35,286 nt of DNA, taken from a virus. Position numbers and translations under genes: made by a program. Below are positions 1-8,444 of the stretch, in pieces; the first letter of the stretch is position 1; each line of letters starts with the position of its first letter. The notes beneath the pieces were generated by a model that saw only the letters and a list, made by a program, of their open reading frames with translations, was not told the DNA's origin and searched no databases. The stretch covers positions 1 through 35,286 of the IMG/VR virus record IMGVR_UViG_3300037358_000198; one strand, given 5' to 3'.

Positions 1-447
1 CAACACGTCCGCCGGTTTCGCCTGCGCCATCACGTGCTGGCGCAGACACCCCTCCGGCACAAATCCCAAACGCAGCCCCATGCCTTTCACGAACAGCCGG
101 TTCGACGCCAGAATCACGGAGATAATCTTCCGCGCTCCCAGAGCGAACATCCGCTCGATCCCCAGCCCCGCCGCGCGCGCCCCCGAGCCGAAAAACGCGG
201 GCTTGAGAATGATGTGAATACTCCAAACCCCGTCGCAGGCGGGCTCGAACATCACGACTCCGCCCAGCTCCGCATCCCGCCACACGCCGAAGGTGCGCCA
301 CCCCGTCCGCCTCATCTGGTGTTCGACATAAGAGGCCTGATCTTGCGGCATGCCGTCGCCCATCGAGACGGATCGGGACGGCTCGATCCAGGTCCAGGCG
401 AGCGGCCAGAAGGCCGGAGGGAAAGGCGACTCGATGCGAACGTCCAC
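1..447 (-). CDS. GNAT-like acetyltransferase-fold phage protein (3' end outside window)
   Basis: Reading the minus strand from about 447 gives an open frame of about 149 codons with no stop before the window edge, so the C-terminus is missing. The sequence has the feel of a GNAT N-acetyltransferase fold: a strand-rich centre (GVVMFEPACDGVWSIHII), a loop FFGSGARAAG in the position of the acetyl-CoA pyrophosphate loop, a helix with GIERMFALGARKI, then the typical end SNRLFVKGMGLRLGFVPEG. GNAT-like proteins without known substrate are common in phage tail and internal-protein clusters. The start is uncertain: GTG at 447 follows the tailspike stop closely, while a TTG at 477 would overlap the tailspike end. 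It is probably translated with the upstream tailspike gene. The fold call is moderately sure; the substrate is unknown. Confidence 0.6.
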   Translation of the reverse strand, partial: MDVRIESPFPPAFWPLAWTWIEPSRSVSMGDGMPQDQASYVEHQMRRTGWRTFGVWRDAELGGVVMFEPACDGVWSIHIILKPAFFGSGARAAGLGIERMFALGARKIISVILASNRLFVKGMGLRLGFVPEGCLRQHVMAQAKPADVL

Positions 448-461
448 ACCGGTCTTGTCGC

Positions 462-3008
462 CTACAAGTGGTCGCAAATGCCGCTCGTCCAGTGCGTGCA
501 GGTCGATCCGGTCACGCCCGAGACCGGAGTAACATCGGTTCCGTTGTAGGTCAGCGCGCCCGCCGCGAGAGATCCGCCGCCCAGATAGGACGCCATCTGC
601 GCTGGGGTCCAGTTCACATACCCGGTGGTTCCCCAGGCGATCGGCGAGTTGTTCGCGCTGTACCCGCCGTTCGACTCGAAGACGGCCAAGGTGGACGGCG
701 TGAAGTATTGCCAAGCGGTGCCGGTCCAGCCGAGAGGGACCGCGTTGGTCGACGGCGCGGTGAAGCTCGCCGCGCACTGGACCAGGACGTTCGCGCTCGA
801 ATTACACACCGCGCCGGCGGTCCCGTTGAAGGCGTTGAAGGTGATGCTGGTGTTCGAGAGAACGAGCCCCAGCGCCGGCGTGAACTGGATCGCGGGCCAT
901 CCGCTAAAGGACATCAGGCCCGCCGGTCCGCCGTACGCCAGCATGAAGAAACCGCCCAGGTCCATGGAAAAGAGGCTCGCGCCCGCGCCCGTGCCGGCGT
1001 CGAAAGCGGAGCCCGTGGCGACAGAGCACCCCGCGCAAAATCCCCCCGCCGTCTGATCGCTCGACGCCGCGTTGTTGGCCCACATCGCGAGCGCGCCTCC
1101 GGAGCCGAAGCCCGGATCGTGCAGGCGCTGCCACAGCCCGCCCTCGTCGGGCAGGCCGAAGGTGGTGGTGTTATTCGAGCCGCCGCTGAAGACGCTGAAT
1201 CCATACGTGGGCGAGTCGCCGCCGTTGTATCCCACCGTCAGGCCGCTTTCGGCCGAGACCGCGCCCAGCACCGCGTTACCGAGCATGTTTTGCAGGGCGC
1301 GGGTGTTGCCCCACGAGGAAACCGGGGCCTGGATGTCGGTGAGCAGCATGCCGTACGACTTCACGTAGTACATCTGGTATTGGCTGCCGGAGTAGGTGAC
1401 GCACACGTGGCCGCCGCCGATGACGATCGCGGGAGGCGATCCATACCCGCCGCCGCCGCTGGTGAGGGTCAGGGCCGTCACCACGCCGCCGGCCACGGTG
1501 GCGAGGGCGGCGCCGTTATTAAACGGGAACTCGACCAGAGCGCCGGACGTATAACCCGAGCCGCCCGCGGTCAGCGCCAGGGTGGCGATCACGCCGCCGG
1601 AGATAGTCGCCGTGGCCGTCGCTCCGGAGCCTGGTCCGGTGGGCGCGAGCGAAAGGTCGCAGTTATTGGATTCGTCCAGGACCAGGGCGCCCGGCCCGTT
1701 GCCGGATATGTTGCGGATATCTACCGCTCCCGAGCCGTTGAGTAAGTGCACCACGTTCTGCACGCCTCCGCCGCCCGTGAAGGACTGGCCCGTGACGTCC
1801 TCGACTTCCACCCCGCCGCCGCCGATCTTCACGCAGTCCGCGCCCGACGGATCGGCGGCCGACGCGGACGCGGGCTGGTAGGGGTCCTCGCAGTGGCCGT
1901 GCTTGGCGCTGAGGTTGTTTCCGCCGTCGAAGAAGACTCCCGCTCCGCCGTTGCCGTACTGGTCCGCGTAGTTGCTGGTGAGGGTGAACCCGTCCACCTG
2001 GAAACGCGAAATGCACTGGTAGCAGTGGAAGCCGTTCGATCCCGGATAGCCCGCGCCGCCGGCGACAAGCTCGTAAGCGCCCGAGTTCTGAATGCTGAAG
2101 GGGTTGGCCGGGTCGCCCCACTCGAACGCGTCTCCGCCGTGGTTGTAGCAGCCGACGTGAAAGATCCGGCTTTGCTCCTGAGCCCCGAGCGCTTGAATGC
2201 ACGTGGTCCCCGGGGGCGCTTCCGCGGTCAGGTGAGCGCCCGAAGAGTGGGCCACGGTGAACACGCCCGACACGTGGCCGGGGTCCATGATGGTGACCCG
2301 CACGATCTCGCAGGAACCGGTTGTAATGAGCGGAGAGCCCACCGGCGCCGCCGAACCGCAGGCGTAGGCGTATCCCGTCTGACCCGCCGGAGCGATGAGC
2401 AGCGCATTGACGACGGCCACCGTCTGAGGGCTCGCCGACGCGCTCACGTTCGCGCTGAAAGTGGTGGGCGTGCCGCTATTGGCCCCGAAGGCGATGCCCA
2501 TCTCCTCGATCCCCGCCGCGTCGATCGCGCTCCCGGTCGGCCCGATGCGGAACAGGATCGTGTTCGCGGGAATGGTCCAGGGGGCGCTGAAGCCGGAAGA
2601 ATGGAAGTCGTCTCCGACCAGGCGCGTGCCGTTGGGGATGTCGATGGGGTAAGTGCCGCTCGGATCGAGCGAGCCACATCCTTGCGGAACGCGCACCACG
2701 CCGCCGCCATTACCGTAGATCGGGCCGGTGGCCGCCGTGGTCTGCGCCGCGAAAGCCAGCGCCGCCTGCAACGCCCCGTCGTTGACGTACTCGCCGCCCG
2801 AGCACACGCCCACGTTCGATCCCGTGTTGGTGAAAGCGGCCAGGTCGATCTCGAAGCTGGTGGCTTCCTGCACGCTGAGCGAAGCGGCGTTGGCCGGCTG
2901 CACGATCATGCCGGAAGTGGCGGGCTGCACGAAGGTATTCACGCGGCTGGCTTCCGATTGAGCGAAGACCGCCAGGGGCAGAAGGAGGGAGAGAAGCAGT
3001 TTGGTCAC
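462..3008 (-). CDS. Tailspike-like right-handed beta-helix protein with N-terminal signal peptide
   Basis: 848 residues from a GTG start. The first 17 residues (VTKLLLSLLLPLAVFAQ) form a textbook Sec signal peptide: a lysine, an 11-residue leucine core and a cleavage-like FAQ. From about residue 55 the protein resembles pectate-lyase/tailspike N-terminal regions: a set-up region with NDGALQAALAFA, then GGGVVRVPQG and NGTRLVGDD, followed by short beta-rich glycine-rich coils. Two tandem glycine-rich inserts (GGSGYTSGALVEF and GGGGYGSPPAIVI) lie mid-protein. The C-terminus is a fibre-like domain. Expected role: receptor or capsule binding, possibly depolymerising, at the tail tip. The signal peptide is odd for a virion protein and is shared with two other tail genes here. 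It is the last large gene of the late operon and overlaps or abuts the GNAT-like gene. No catalytic residues can be assigned. Confidence 0.7.
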   Translation of the reverse strand: MTKLLLSLLLPLAVFAQSEASRVNTFVQPATSGMIVQPANAASLSVQEATSFEIDLAAFTNTGSNVGVCSGGEYVNDGALQAALAFAAQTTAATGPIYGNGGGVVRVPQGCGSLDPSGTYPIDIPNGTRLVGDDFHSSGFSAPWTIPANTILFRIGPTGSAIDAAGIEEMGIAFGANSGTPTTFSANVSASASPQTVAVVNALLIAPAGQTGYAYACGSAAPVGSPLITTGSCEIVRVTIMDPGHVSGVFTVAHSSGAHLTAEAPPGTTCIQALGAQEQSRIFHVGCYNHGGDAFEWGDPANPFSIQNSGAYELVAGGAGYPGSNGFHCYQCISRFQVDGFTLTSNYADQYGNGGAGVFFDGGNNLSAKHGHCEDPYQPASASAADPSGADCVKIGGGGVEVEDVTGQSFTGGGGVQNVVHLLNGSGAVDIRNISGNGPGALVLDESNNCDLSLAPTGPGSGATATATISGGVIATLALTAGGSGYTSGALVEFPFNNGAALATVAGGVVTALTLTSGGGGYGSPPAIVIGGGHVCVTYSGSQYQMYYVKSYGMLLTDIQAPVSSWGNTRALQNMLGNAVLGAVSAESGLTVGYNGGDSPTYGFSVFSGGSNNTTTFGLPDEGGLWQRLHDPGFGSGGALAMWANNAASSDQTAGGFCAGCSVATGSAFDAGTGAGASLFSMDLGGFFMLAYGGPAGLMSFSGWPAIQFTPALGLVLSNTSITFNAFNGTAGAVCNSSANVLVQCAASFTAPSTNAVPLGWTGTAWQYFTPSTLAVFESNGGYSANNSPIAWGTTGYVNWTPAQMASYLGGGSLAAGALTYNGTDVTPVSGVTGSTCTHWTSGICDHL

Positions 3009-3022
3009 ATACTGCGTTCGCC

Positions 3023-3038
3023 AATTATTTAAATAATT
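3023..3038. repeat. Perfect 16-bp all-A/T palindrome
   Basis: AATTATTTAAATAATT is its own reverse complement and lies between the stop of the 174-residue gene and the tailspike start, overlapping that stop codon. All-A/T stretches are rare in this GC-rich window. It may be an operator, a duplex-melting site or part of a promoter for the tailspike gene; no convincing -35/-10 pair was found beside it. Confidence 0.75.
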
Positions 3039-3561
3039 AAGCCGGAAAGCTGGTGAAGCTGCTCACGCCGCCCGGCCCGAGCACGATCTGAGGAGACGCG
3101 CCGATCGCGCGGAACTGGATCGGCACGCAAATCGCCTGCCCGCCCGTGAGGTCCCACTTGGTGGGATCGATGTTGGGATAGGCGTACCAGGTGCCCAGCG
3201 TGATCTGGACGCCGCCGCCCGCGGGCTGCACGATCCACAGCGCTCCCGCCGCATAGCCGGCGGCGTTGATGGGGTTCGCGATCACGAACGGTCCGCCCGC
3301 CGGAAGAACGATCTCGAAGTTAGTGCCTTTTGAGAAGTCGGGCGTGAAGGTCGTCACGGCGACGAGCGGCTTTACCCACACTCCCAGCACCGAAGCCGGG
3401 GGCGCGGCCGCCGCGCTCGAAGCGGAGCCGGTGGACGCGGGCGCCGGCGCCGCCGAACCGATGAGCAGTTGTATTGTGCGCAGCCTTTCGTTCAGCAGAG
3501 CCGGGGTGATGGCCGCGCCGCTCGGGATCTCAAGAGAAGTTCGCGCGCTGTTCGATGGCAT
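3037..3561 (-). CDS. Small tail/fibre-associated protein of unknown function
   Basis: 174 residues from ATG. The N-terminus (ALLNERLRTIQLLIGSA) is a short helix, followed by an alanine/proline/serine-rich linker (residues about 35-57) and a beta-rich C-terminal domain with repeated glycine-proline turns, ending VLGPGGVSSFTSFPA. This layout (helix, flexible linker, small beta domain) is typical of small virion decoration or fibre-accessory proteins, but I do not recognise a family. It lies between the giant tail protein and the tailspike. The 134-bp gap upstream is unusually long for this operon and contains the parS-like site. The ribosome-binding site before the ATG is weak. Confidence 0.6.
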   Translation of the reverse strand: MPSNSARTSLEIPSGAAITPALLNERLRTIQLLIGSAAPAPASTGSASSAAAAPPASVLGVWVKPLVAVTTFTPDFSKGTNFEIVLPAGGPFVIANPINAAGYAAGALWIVQPAGGGVQITLGTWYAYPNIDPTKWDLTGGQAICVPIQFRAIGASPQIVLGPGGVSSFTSFPA

Positions 3562-3586
3562 GTTAGAGTCTCATTTACTAAGTCGA

Positions 3587-3602
3587 TGTTTCACGTGAAA
3601 CA
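3587..3602. promoter_or_regulatory. parS: parS-like ParB-binding site, exact consensus match
   Basis: TGTTTCACGTGAAACA is a perfect 16-bp palindrome (18 bp with the flanking A and T) identical to the well-known chromosomal parS consensus bound by ParB/Spo0J. It lies in the 134-bp gap between the giant tail gene (3696-7787) and the 174-residue gene. A 16-bp exact match is not expected by chance in 35 kb. I saw no other full copy in the window and no parA or parB gene, so any ParB would come from the host or from outside the window. Its function in the phage is inference; it could also be the target of a phage regulator with the same specificity. Confidence 0.85.
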
Positions 3603-3641
3603 TGCGCTGCTATTGCTTTCTGCGTAAGTCGGGTACTTCAA

Positions 3642-3662
3642 AGGCTCAAGTTATCTGAGCCT
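3642..3662 (-). terminator. Hairpin after the giant tail gene (weak terminator candidate)
   Basis: AGGCTCA and TGAGCCT form 7-bp arms around a 7-nt loop in the gap downstream of the tail gene. On the minus strand the stem is followed only by TTTGAAG, so the U-tract is poor. It may act as a leaky terminator or processing site ahead of the last late genes. Confidence 0.35.
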
Positions 3663-3695
3663 GTATAAGTCAAGTGTGAAGGGGATGAAGAAGCT

Positions 3696-6600
3696 TCACG
3701 CCTCCCCTATCGGGATGTCCACCCACTCGAATTTATCCGTGGTGGGTTCCACGTTAAACTCTCCCCACGTCCACTGCGGGTCGGTGGGGCTCACGTTGAA
3801 ATCGGACCAGGCCCACACGGGGCTGGTGGGCTGCACCGGTAAATCGCTCCATTGGAACTCGGCCGGCGTGGGCTCGACCGGCAGCGGCTTCCACTCCGCG
3901 AGAGTCTGGCTCTCTTCCATCGGGAAGGCCGCCCAGCTCCAGGACGCCCCCGGTTCGTTCAAAGGCCGCATCCACAGCCGCAAGCCGTAAAGCCGCCCGC
4001 TCGAAGCGCCCGTGATCTCGACCCGCGCGAGACGCCCGCGGATGTTGATGGGCATGACAAATTCGAGCGTTTGCCGGAGACCTCCGGTATTCACCACCGT
4101 GGTGTACTGCGCGGCCATCGAACCGGTCTGGTTGGTGAAGAGTGTGAGAGTCAGAGGACCGTCTGTCTGGAAGTCGGCTTCCAGCTTCTTCACGGTCTTC
4201 ACCCTCTCGGTTCCGGCGTCCCAATCGAGGGTGCGGAAGGTATCGGAGACGTTGGCCGCGAGATAGCGCCCGATCTGCCGGCAGAAGGTCTGGCCCTGGT
4301 ACACCCGGAAATCCGCGTTGCTCGATAAGGTGACCCGGATCACGCGCCCCTCGGTGTCGCCGGCGATGCCGCCCGGCATCTCGACCGTGGCCCAGCTCCG
4401 CCCGCTCGTGCCCGTGGTGAGGATCGCGGTCCAGCGCAAAGTCAGCTTCTCGCCGGGGAGGTCGGTGTAGATCGCGCACTCGACCGGGTTCGGCGCGTCG
4501 AGCTCGAAACGGAGCTGGTCGACGACCACGTCCTTGCCGCCGGCGATGGTGACCACCGTCGAATCCCAGATCGCTCCGGCCTGGCCTTCGTAGGCTTCGA
4601 CGTACGTGCCGATCGGACGCCAATTAATCCTCGCGCCAAACAGTTTGAACGCGCCCGCGCCAGTCACCGTCACCCGCGCGAGACGGCCGAATAAGTACGG
4701 CGAATTCTCTGGAAGCGGCACGCTGAATTTCCTGCGGCCGCCCGTGGCCGGAACGTTCACCGTGAGCTGCGTGGTCATCGTGTCGCCGGGCAGATCGAGG
4801 AGTAAGTTCACGGTGATCTGCGCGTAGGCCCACAGGTCGAGCTCGATGTCGCGGATCTCCTTCGCGCTGCGCGTGCCGAGATCCAGCTCCGTCGTATCCC
4901 AGAAGCCGCCCTGCCCGGCTTCGCTCGAATCGAGGTATTCGCCGAACTGGCGCAGTTCGAGCCGCGCGCCGTACATGCGGAAAGCCGCGGATCCCGAGAT
5001 CAGGAGCCGCCACAAGCGGCCCTCGAGCTGAGGCAGCACCAGGTGCACCTTCTGCCGTCCGGAAGTCGCGAAGGTCTTGGTGGCCACCACCTGCATGACG
5101 AAGCCGGGGAAGTCCGACAGCACCTGCGCGGTCACGTTGCCCGTGGTCTCGATATCCATTTGCAGCTCGCGCGCCTCCTTCACCTTGGCCGAGCCGAAAT
5201 CCATCTCGCGCGAGTCGTAAGTCGCCCCGCCGGCGGATTCGACGGCCTCGATGTAAGCGCCCATCTCGATCACTTCGAGTCGCGCGTCATAGAGGATGTA
5301 TTGCTGCGTGCCGGCGAGCTTTAGCCGGAAGAGCCGCCCCTCGATCATGGGAGTAAGTCCCTGCGGTAAAGGCAGCGTCACGATCTGCCGCGCTCCGGAC
5401 GCGGGAATGGTCTGGGTGAAGGCCAGCGTCATCGTGCCCGAAGGCAGATCGGAATAGAGCTGGGCCGTGATCGCGCCGTCCGCCTCGATGTCGAACTGGA
5501 GGTTCTTGGCGCGCTTCACCGGGTCGCGGTACATGTCCGCCGGGAAGCGCTTCAGGTGGCTCATGTCCTGTTCGAGCGAGTCCCACACGTAGCCCGCCGC
5601 GGCTTCGTACGCTTCGACGAAGTTAGCCAAGGGGCGCACTAGGGCGCGCAGGCCGTAGAGCCTGAAAAGAGAGGTGGAATTGACGGCGAAGGACCACAGC
5701 CGCCCGGTCCACGTCTGCGTGGTGGGCAACTGGAACATGCGGCGTCCCGTCGATTGCGAAGCTACGAGGGTGTCCCGGGTCGCGATCTGGTTGCCGGGAA
5801 GGTCGCTCTGAATCGTCAGGGCGGCCGGGCCGTTCGAGCAGTCGATGTCGGCCTGGATTTCCTTGATCTGTTTCACGCGCGCGTGCCCCAGGTCGACCGG
5901 GATGGTGGCTACCGTCTCGGTGAGCCGCGCTTCGACGTAATAGCTGAAGTAAATCGAGTAGATTGTTACCTGGTTGCCGAAGGCCGAGCATTCGAGGCGC
6001 ACGGCCATATTGAAGGCCTCGCTGCCGTCGTCGCTCAGCGGGAAAGTAGTCTTGCCGCGCGCCGAGTTAGTGAGCGTTCCCAGGGTCAAAGGCACGCTCG
6101 CTCCGTTGTCGTAAACCACCTGCACCGTCACGCCCGCGCAGACGGCGGAGGTGCAGCCGGAGGCCTCGATCGTCACGTCGAGAAATACTTTCTGGTTGTC
6201 CGGCTTCCCGCAGTCCTCGTAGCGCGACTGGTACTCGAGCGAGATGGCGGTGTTCGAAAAAGCGCCGGTGGCGCCCACCGGCACGGCCGCGAACTGGTAG
6301 GCGTCCTCGAAGCCGCTCTCGAGTTGGCCGGCGATCGCGAGGCCGCCCACCCACATGGCGGGGTTCACGTAGAGGAACGAGGTGAAGCCGCCCGCGTATT
6401 CTCCCGGCTCGGTCGTCCACGTGTACCAGCGCTGGCTCGCGATGTGATAAATCAGGGCCGTCGAATTGCCGGTCTGCCCCACTTCCGCGTAGCTGAAGTA
6501 GATGCGGCCGTCGGCGTAACCGATGGCCGCGCGGTAAGCCTGCGAGTAGTCCATGGGCTGCACGGTGAGCGAAGCGGAGATCACGACGGGACTCGCGTTC

Positions 6601-7787
6601 GCGCCGCGGAAGATGGGATCGAGCGGCGTCGAGATCCTGGTCGCGGTGTCGCCGTCGAACGAGTAAAGGCCCTCGGTCCCGATCAGGTAATCGTATTGGC
6701 CGGCGCCGCACGCGCCGTTCACTCCGGTCGTGCCGGTGGACGCGTCCGAGCGCTGTAAGTAGCCCGTGATGGGGTCGCCGATCAGCCGCCAGATAGAGCG
6801 CTCCTTGTAGATCACGAGCATGCTGGCGTGCGCCACGCAGGTGAGAATCGCCTCCCCGTCGTCGCCCACGTCGAACCATTGGCCGGTGGTGAGCTGCGCG
6901 CCGGGGAAGTACTGCGGCTGGTTGGGGAGCGAATACCACATGCGGTTCACGCGCGGCGCGCCCAGCTGCGTTGCGTTCCACAGTAAGAAATAGCCAAGAT
7001 AAGGTCCCACGCATCCCGCCGCCGCGGGCGGCGGATCGTGATTGATGGGCATCGGAATCCCCAGCAGCGTGGCCGTCAGGTCGCTCATCGAATCGAGAAA
7101 TAGGAAGGTCACCAGGTCGTTGATGGAGCCCACCTGGTAGGCCTGGCCCAGCGTGCCGCCCGTGCGGTAGATATTGCGGCCCACGATCAGCGCGTTGGTG
7201 GTGAAGGTCGGGAACAACAGGTAGATGTCGCCCGCCACCATTTGGGACAAGCTGACGGGGCTCGGGTTCGATTCCGAGCCGTCCGCGTAGTAGAAGGTCC
7301 AGTACCACTGGTAAGTGCCCTGGAGGCCCGCGGTGGGGCCGCCGGGATCGGGAATGGCGGCGCCCGGCAGAATCGCGTTGGTGGGCGGCACGACTCCCCA
7401 CGCGTTGACGTTGGTTCCGTCGTCGCGGATCTGCGCGCCCTGATTCATGAACCACGAGTAGCCCGCGTAGGCGCAGCTTCCGATGGGGTTGCCGTCGAAG
7501 CCGGTCTGGATCGGCCCCACCTGATTCGCGCGGTAGAGGTGCGTTCCGCATCCGAAGTAGTAAGTGGACGCGCGCCGCGCCATAGTGTGCACGTACTGAC
7601 CGATGCCGCCCGCGTCCACCGCGCCCGGCCATGCGAGGCCGAGACCGCCGCGCCCCACCAGCGCGCCGTTCTGGTCCACGCGCCAGTTCTGCATCTGCGT
7701 GCCGTCCGCCTCGGGGATCTTGTCGCCCGGCGCCAGTAAGTTCAGCGAGCCCGAGAGCACGCGCTTTGATTCGCGCATGTAACTCAC
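3696..7787 (-). CDS. Giant modular tail protein (1363 residues) with six tandem jelly-roll-like modules
   Basis: The largest gene in the window. It starts at a GTG directly after the preceding stop (an ATG three codons in is an alternative). Residues about 1-600 look like a beta-propeller or tail-tube/hub domain (LNLLAPGDKIPEADGTQMQN, ADGSESNPSPVS, MWYSLPNQP, IYKERSIWRLIGDP), resembling large proteins encoded beside podovirus tail adaptors. From about residue 620, six modules of about 100-110 residues follow, each with D(L/F)PG, a GR..R segment and an ending such as F.(L/M)YGAR...R..G.Y.EA.E....WD. The last 80 residues hold short tryptophan repeats (QWSDLPVQPTSP, WAWSDFNVSPTDP, WTWGEFNVEPTTD). 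It probably forms the tail hub or needle and displays binding modules. The assignment rests on position, size and repeats, not on a recognised family. Confidence 0.7.
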   Translation of the reverse strand: MSYMRESKRVLSGSLNLLAPGDKIPEADGTQMQNWRVDQNGALVGRGGLGLAWPGAVDAGGIGQYVHTMARRASTYYFGCGTHLYRANQVGPIQTGFDGNPIGSCAYAGYSWFMNQGAQIRDDGTNVNAWGVVPPTNAILPGAAIPDPGGPTAGLQGTYQWYWTFYYADGSESNPSPVSLSQMVAGDIYLLFPTFTTNALIVGRNIYRTGGTLGQAYQVGSINDLVTFLFLDSMSDLTATLLGIPMPINHDPPPAAAGCVGPYLGYFLLWNATQLGAPRVNRMWYSLPNQPQYFPGAQLTTGQWFDVGDDGEAILTCVAHASMLVIYKERSIWRLIGDPITGYLQRSDASTGTTGVNGACGAGQYDYLIGTEGLYSFDGDTATRISTPLDPIFRGANASPVVISASLTVQPMDYSQAYRAAIGYADGRIYFSYAEVGQTGNSTALIYHIASQRWYTWTTEPGEYAGGFTSFLYVNPAMWVGGLAIAGQLESGFEDAYQFAAVPVGATGAFSNTAISLEYQSRYEDCGKPDNQKVFLDVTIEASGCTSAVCAGVTVQVVYDNGASVPLTLGTLTNSARGKTTFPLSDDGSEAFNMAVRLECSAFGNQVTIYSIYFSYYVEARLTETVATIPVDLGHARVKQIKEIQADIDCSNGPAALTIQSDLPGNQIATRDTLVASQSTGRRMFQLPTTQTWTGRLWSFAVNSTSLFRLYGLRALVRPLANFVEAYEAAAGYVWDSLEQDMSHLKRFPADMYRDPVKRAKNLQFDIEADGAITAQLYSDLPSGTMTLAFTQTIPASGARQIVTLPLPQGLTPMIEGRLFRLKLAGTQQYILYDARLEVIEMGAYIEAVESAGGATYDSREMDFGSAKVKEARELQMDIETTGNVTAQVLSDFPGFVMQVVATKTFATSGRQKVHLVLPQLEGRLWRLLISGSAAFRMYGARLELRQFGEYLDSSEAGQGGFWDTTELDLGTRSAKEIRDIELDLWAYAQITVNLLLDLPGDTMTTQLTVNVPATGGRRKFSVPLPENSPYLFGRLARVTVTGAGAFKLFGARINWRPIGTYVEAYEGQAGAIWDSTVVTIAGGKDVVVDQLRFELDAPNPVECAIYTDLPGEKLTLRWTAILTTGTSGRSWATVEMPGGIAGDTEGRVIRVTLSSNADFRVYQGQTFCRQIGRYLAANVSDTFRTLDWDAGTERVKTVKKLEADFQTDGPLTLTLFTNQTGSMAAQYTTVVNTGGLRQTLEFVMPINIRGRLARVEITGASSGRLYGLRLWMRPLNEPGASWSWAAFPMEESQTLAEWKPLPVEPTPAEFQWSDLPVQPTSPVWAWSDFNVSPTDPQWTWGEFNVEPTTDKFEWVDIPIGEA
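3970..5930 (-). repeat. Six tandem ~100-110-residue protein modules in the tail gene
   Basis: The encoded modules share anchors at similar spacing: a WDS/WDT/YDS entry, VK.(I/L)+E(I/L)Q.DI, a D(L/F)PG loop, GR.(W/F)R and a (Y/F)GAR/YGLR exit. Nucleotide identity is low, so these are old, diverged duplications rather than recent DNA repeats. The boundaries are approximate. Confidence 0.7.
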
Positions 7788-8438
7788 TTACTGGCCCTCC
7801 CCGAAGTAATGCGTGAGCACCTTCTCGTACATCTCGACGCGTTGGTCGAAGTGGTCCGCCATGTCGGCCATGGTGTGGTCCGACTCCTTGCGCCGCGCGC
7901 CCGCGAGCATGGTGTAGCCGAAGTAATCCGCCACCGGCGAACACACCGGGATCGCGCTCGCGCCCGCCTGGATCTGCGGAAGGTACTCGTGCATAATGAC
8001 GGCGAGAACGCCCGCCGCCGTGGGGATCGCGTAGACGAGGATGGTTCCGTTGCCGCCGCCGTCCATCGAGTAGCGCGTGGCCGGCCCCGACGTCGCCGGC
8101 CAGGTGGAATCGAGCGAAGCGAGCTCCTGCACGCTCGAAGGCAGCAGCTTCGTGGTGGGGACTACGGTGACGTGGATCGTGTCCACGTGCCCGGTGGGCG
8201 TGGGGTAAACCGCCGTGCCGGCGGTTAACTTAGTCGAGGTGTCGCGCGCGACGAAGACGCCGATGCGGTGCGAGAGGCGCTTGGCCGCTTCGTCGGCCCA
8301 CTGGAAAAGCTCCGCCTGGGTGCACCAGTCGAGATCCGCGAGACTCGTCGCTCCCAGCGTTGGCAGGATATTGGTGATGGTGTTCGCGAGGTCTACCCCC
8401 GCGATCGCGGGGCCTTGCGGAATGATCGCCAGGAGCAC
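7788..8438 (-). CDS. Head-tail adaptor-like protein, paralogue of the 10136-10822 product
   Basis: 216 residues from a GTG start. The N-terminal half is helical (LGATSLADLDWCTQAELFQWADEAAKRL), followed by a beta-rich middle and a helical end (YFGYTMLAGARRKESD, DHFDQRVEMYEKVL). The middle part ELASLDSTW..TSGPATRYS, with a later IY-x-x-P, matches the pattern ELEDLDSLDSSW..QPTRYA..IYQQP of the product at 10136-10822, so the two are paralogues. This arrangement is typical of phage adaptor or tail-completion proteins that sit below the portal. It is followed at once by the giant tail gene (TAA then GTG). The exact role is unknown. Confidence 0.6.
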   Translation of the reverse strand: MLLAIIPQGPAIAGVDLANTITNILPTLGATSLADLDWCTQAELFQWADEAAKRLSHRIGVFVARDTSTKLTAGTAVYPTPTGHVDTIHVTVVPTTKLLPSSVQELASLDSTWPATSGPATRYSMDGGGNGTILVYAIPTAAGVLAVIMHEYLPQIQAGASAIPVCSPVADYFGYTMLAGARRKESDHTMADMADHFDQRVEMYEKVLTHYFGEGQ

Positions 8439-8444
8439 GGGGCT

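Noticed and set aside
1746-3032. Long plus-strand open frame opposite the tailspike (arginine/alanine/valine-rich)
   Set aside because: It is the antisense shadow of a high-GC gene: no ribosome-binding site, R/A/V-rich composition and no recognisable domain.
6067-7944. A 625-codon minus-strand frame overlapping the giant tail gene in another frame
   Set aside because: The product is arginine/proline-rich with no hydrophobic core; the tail gene in the other frame has repeats, clear domains and operon context.
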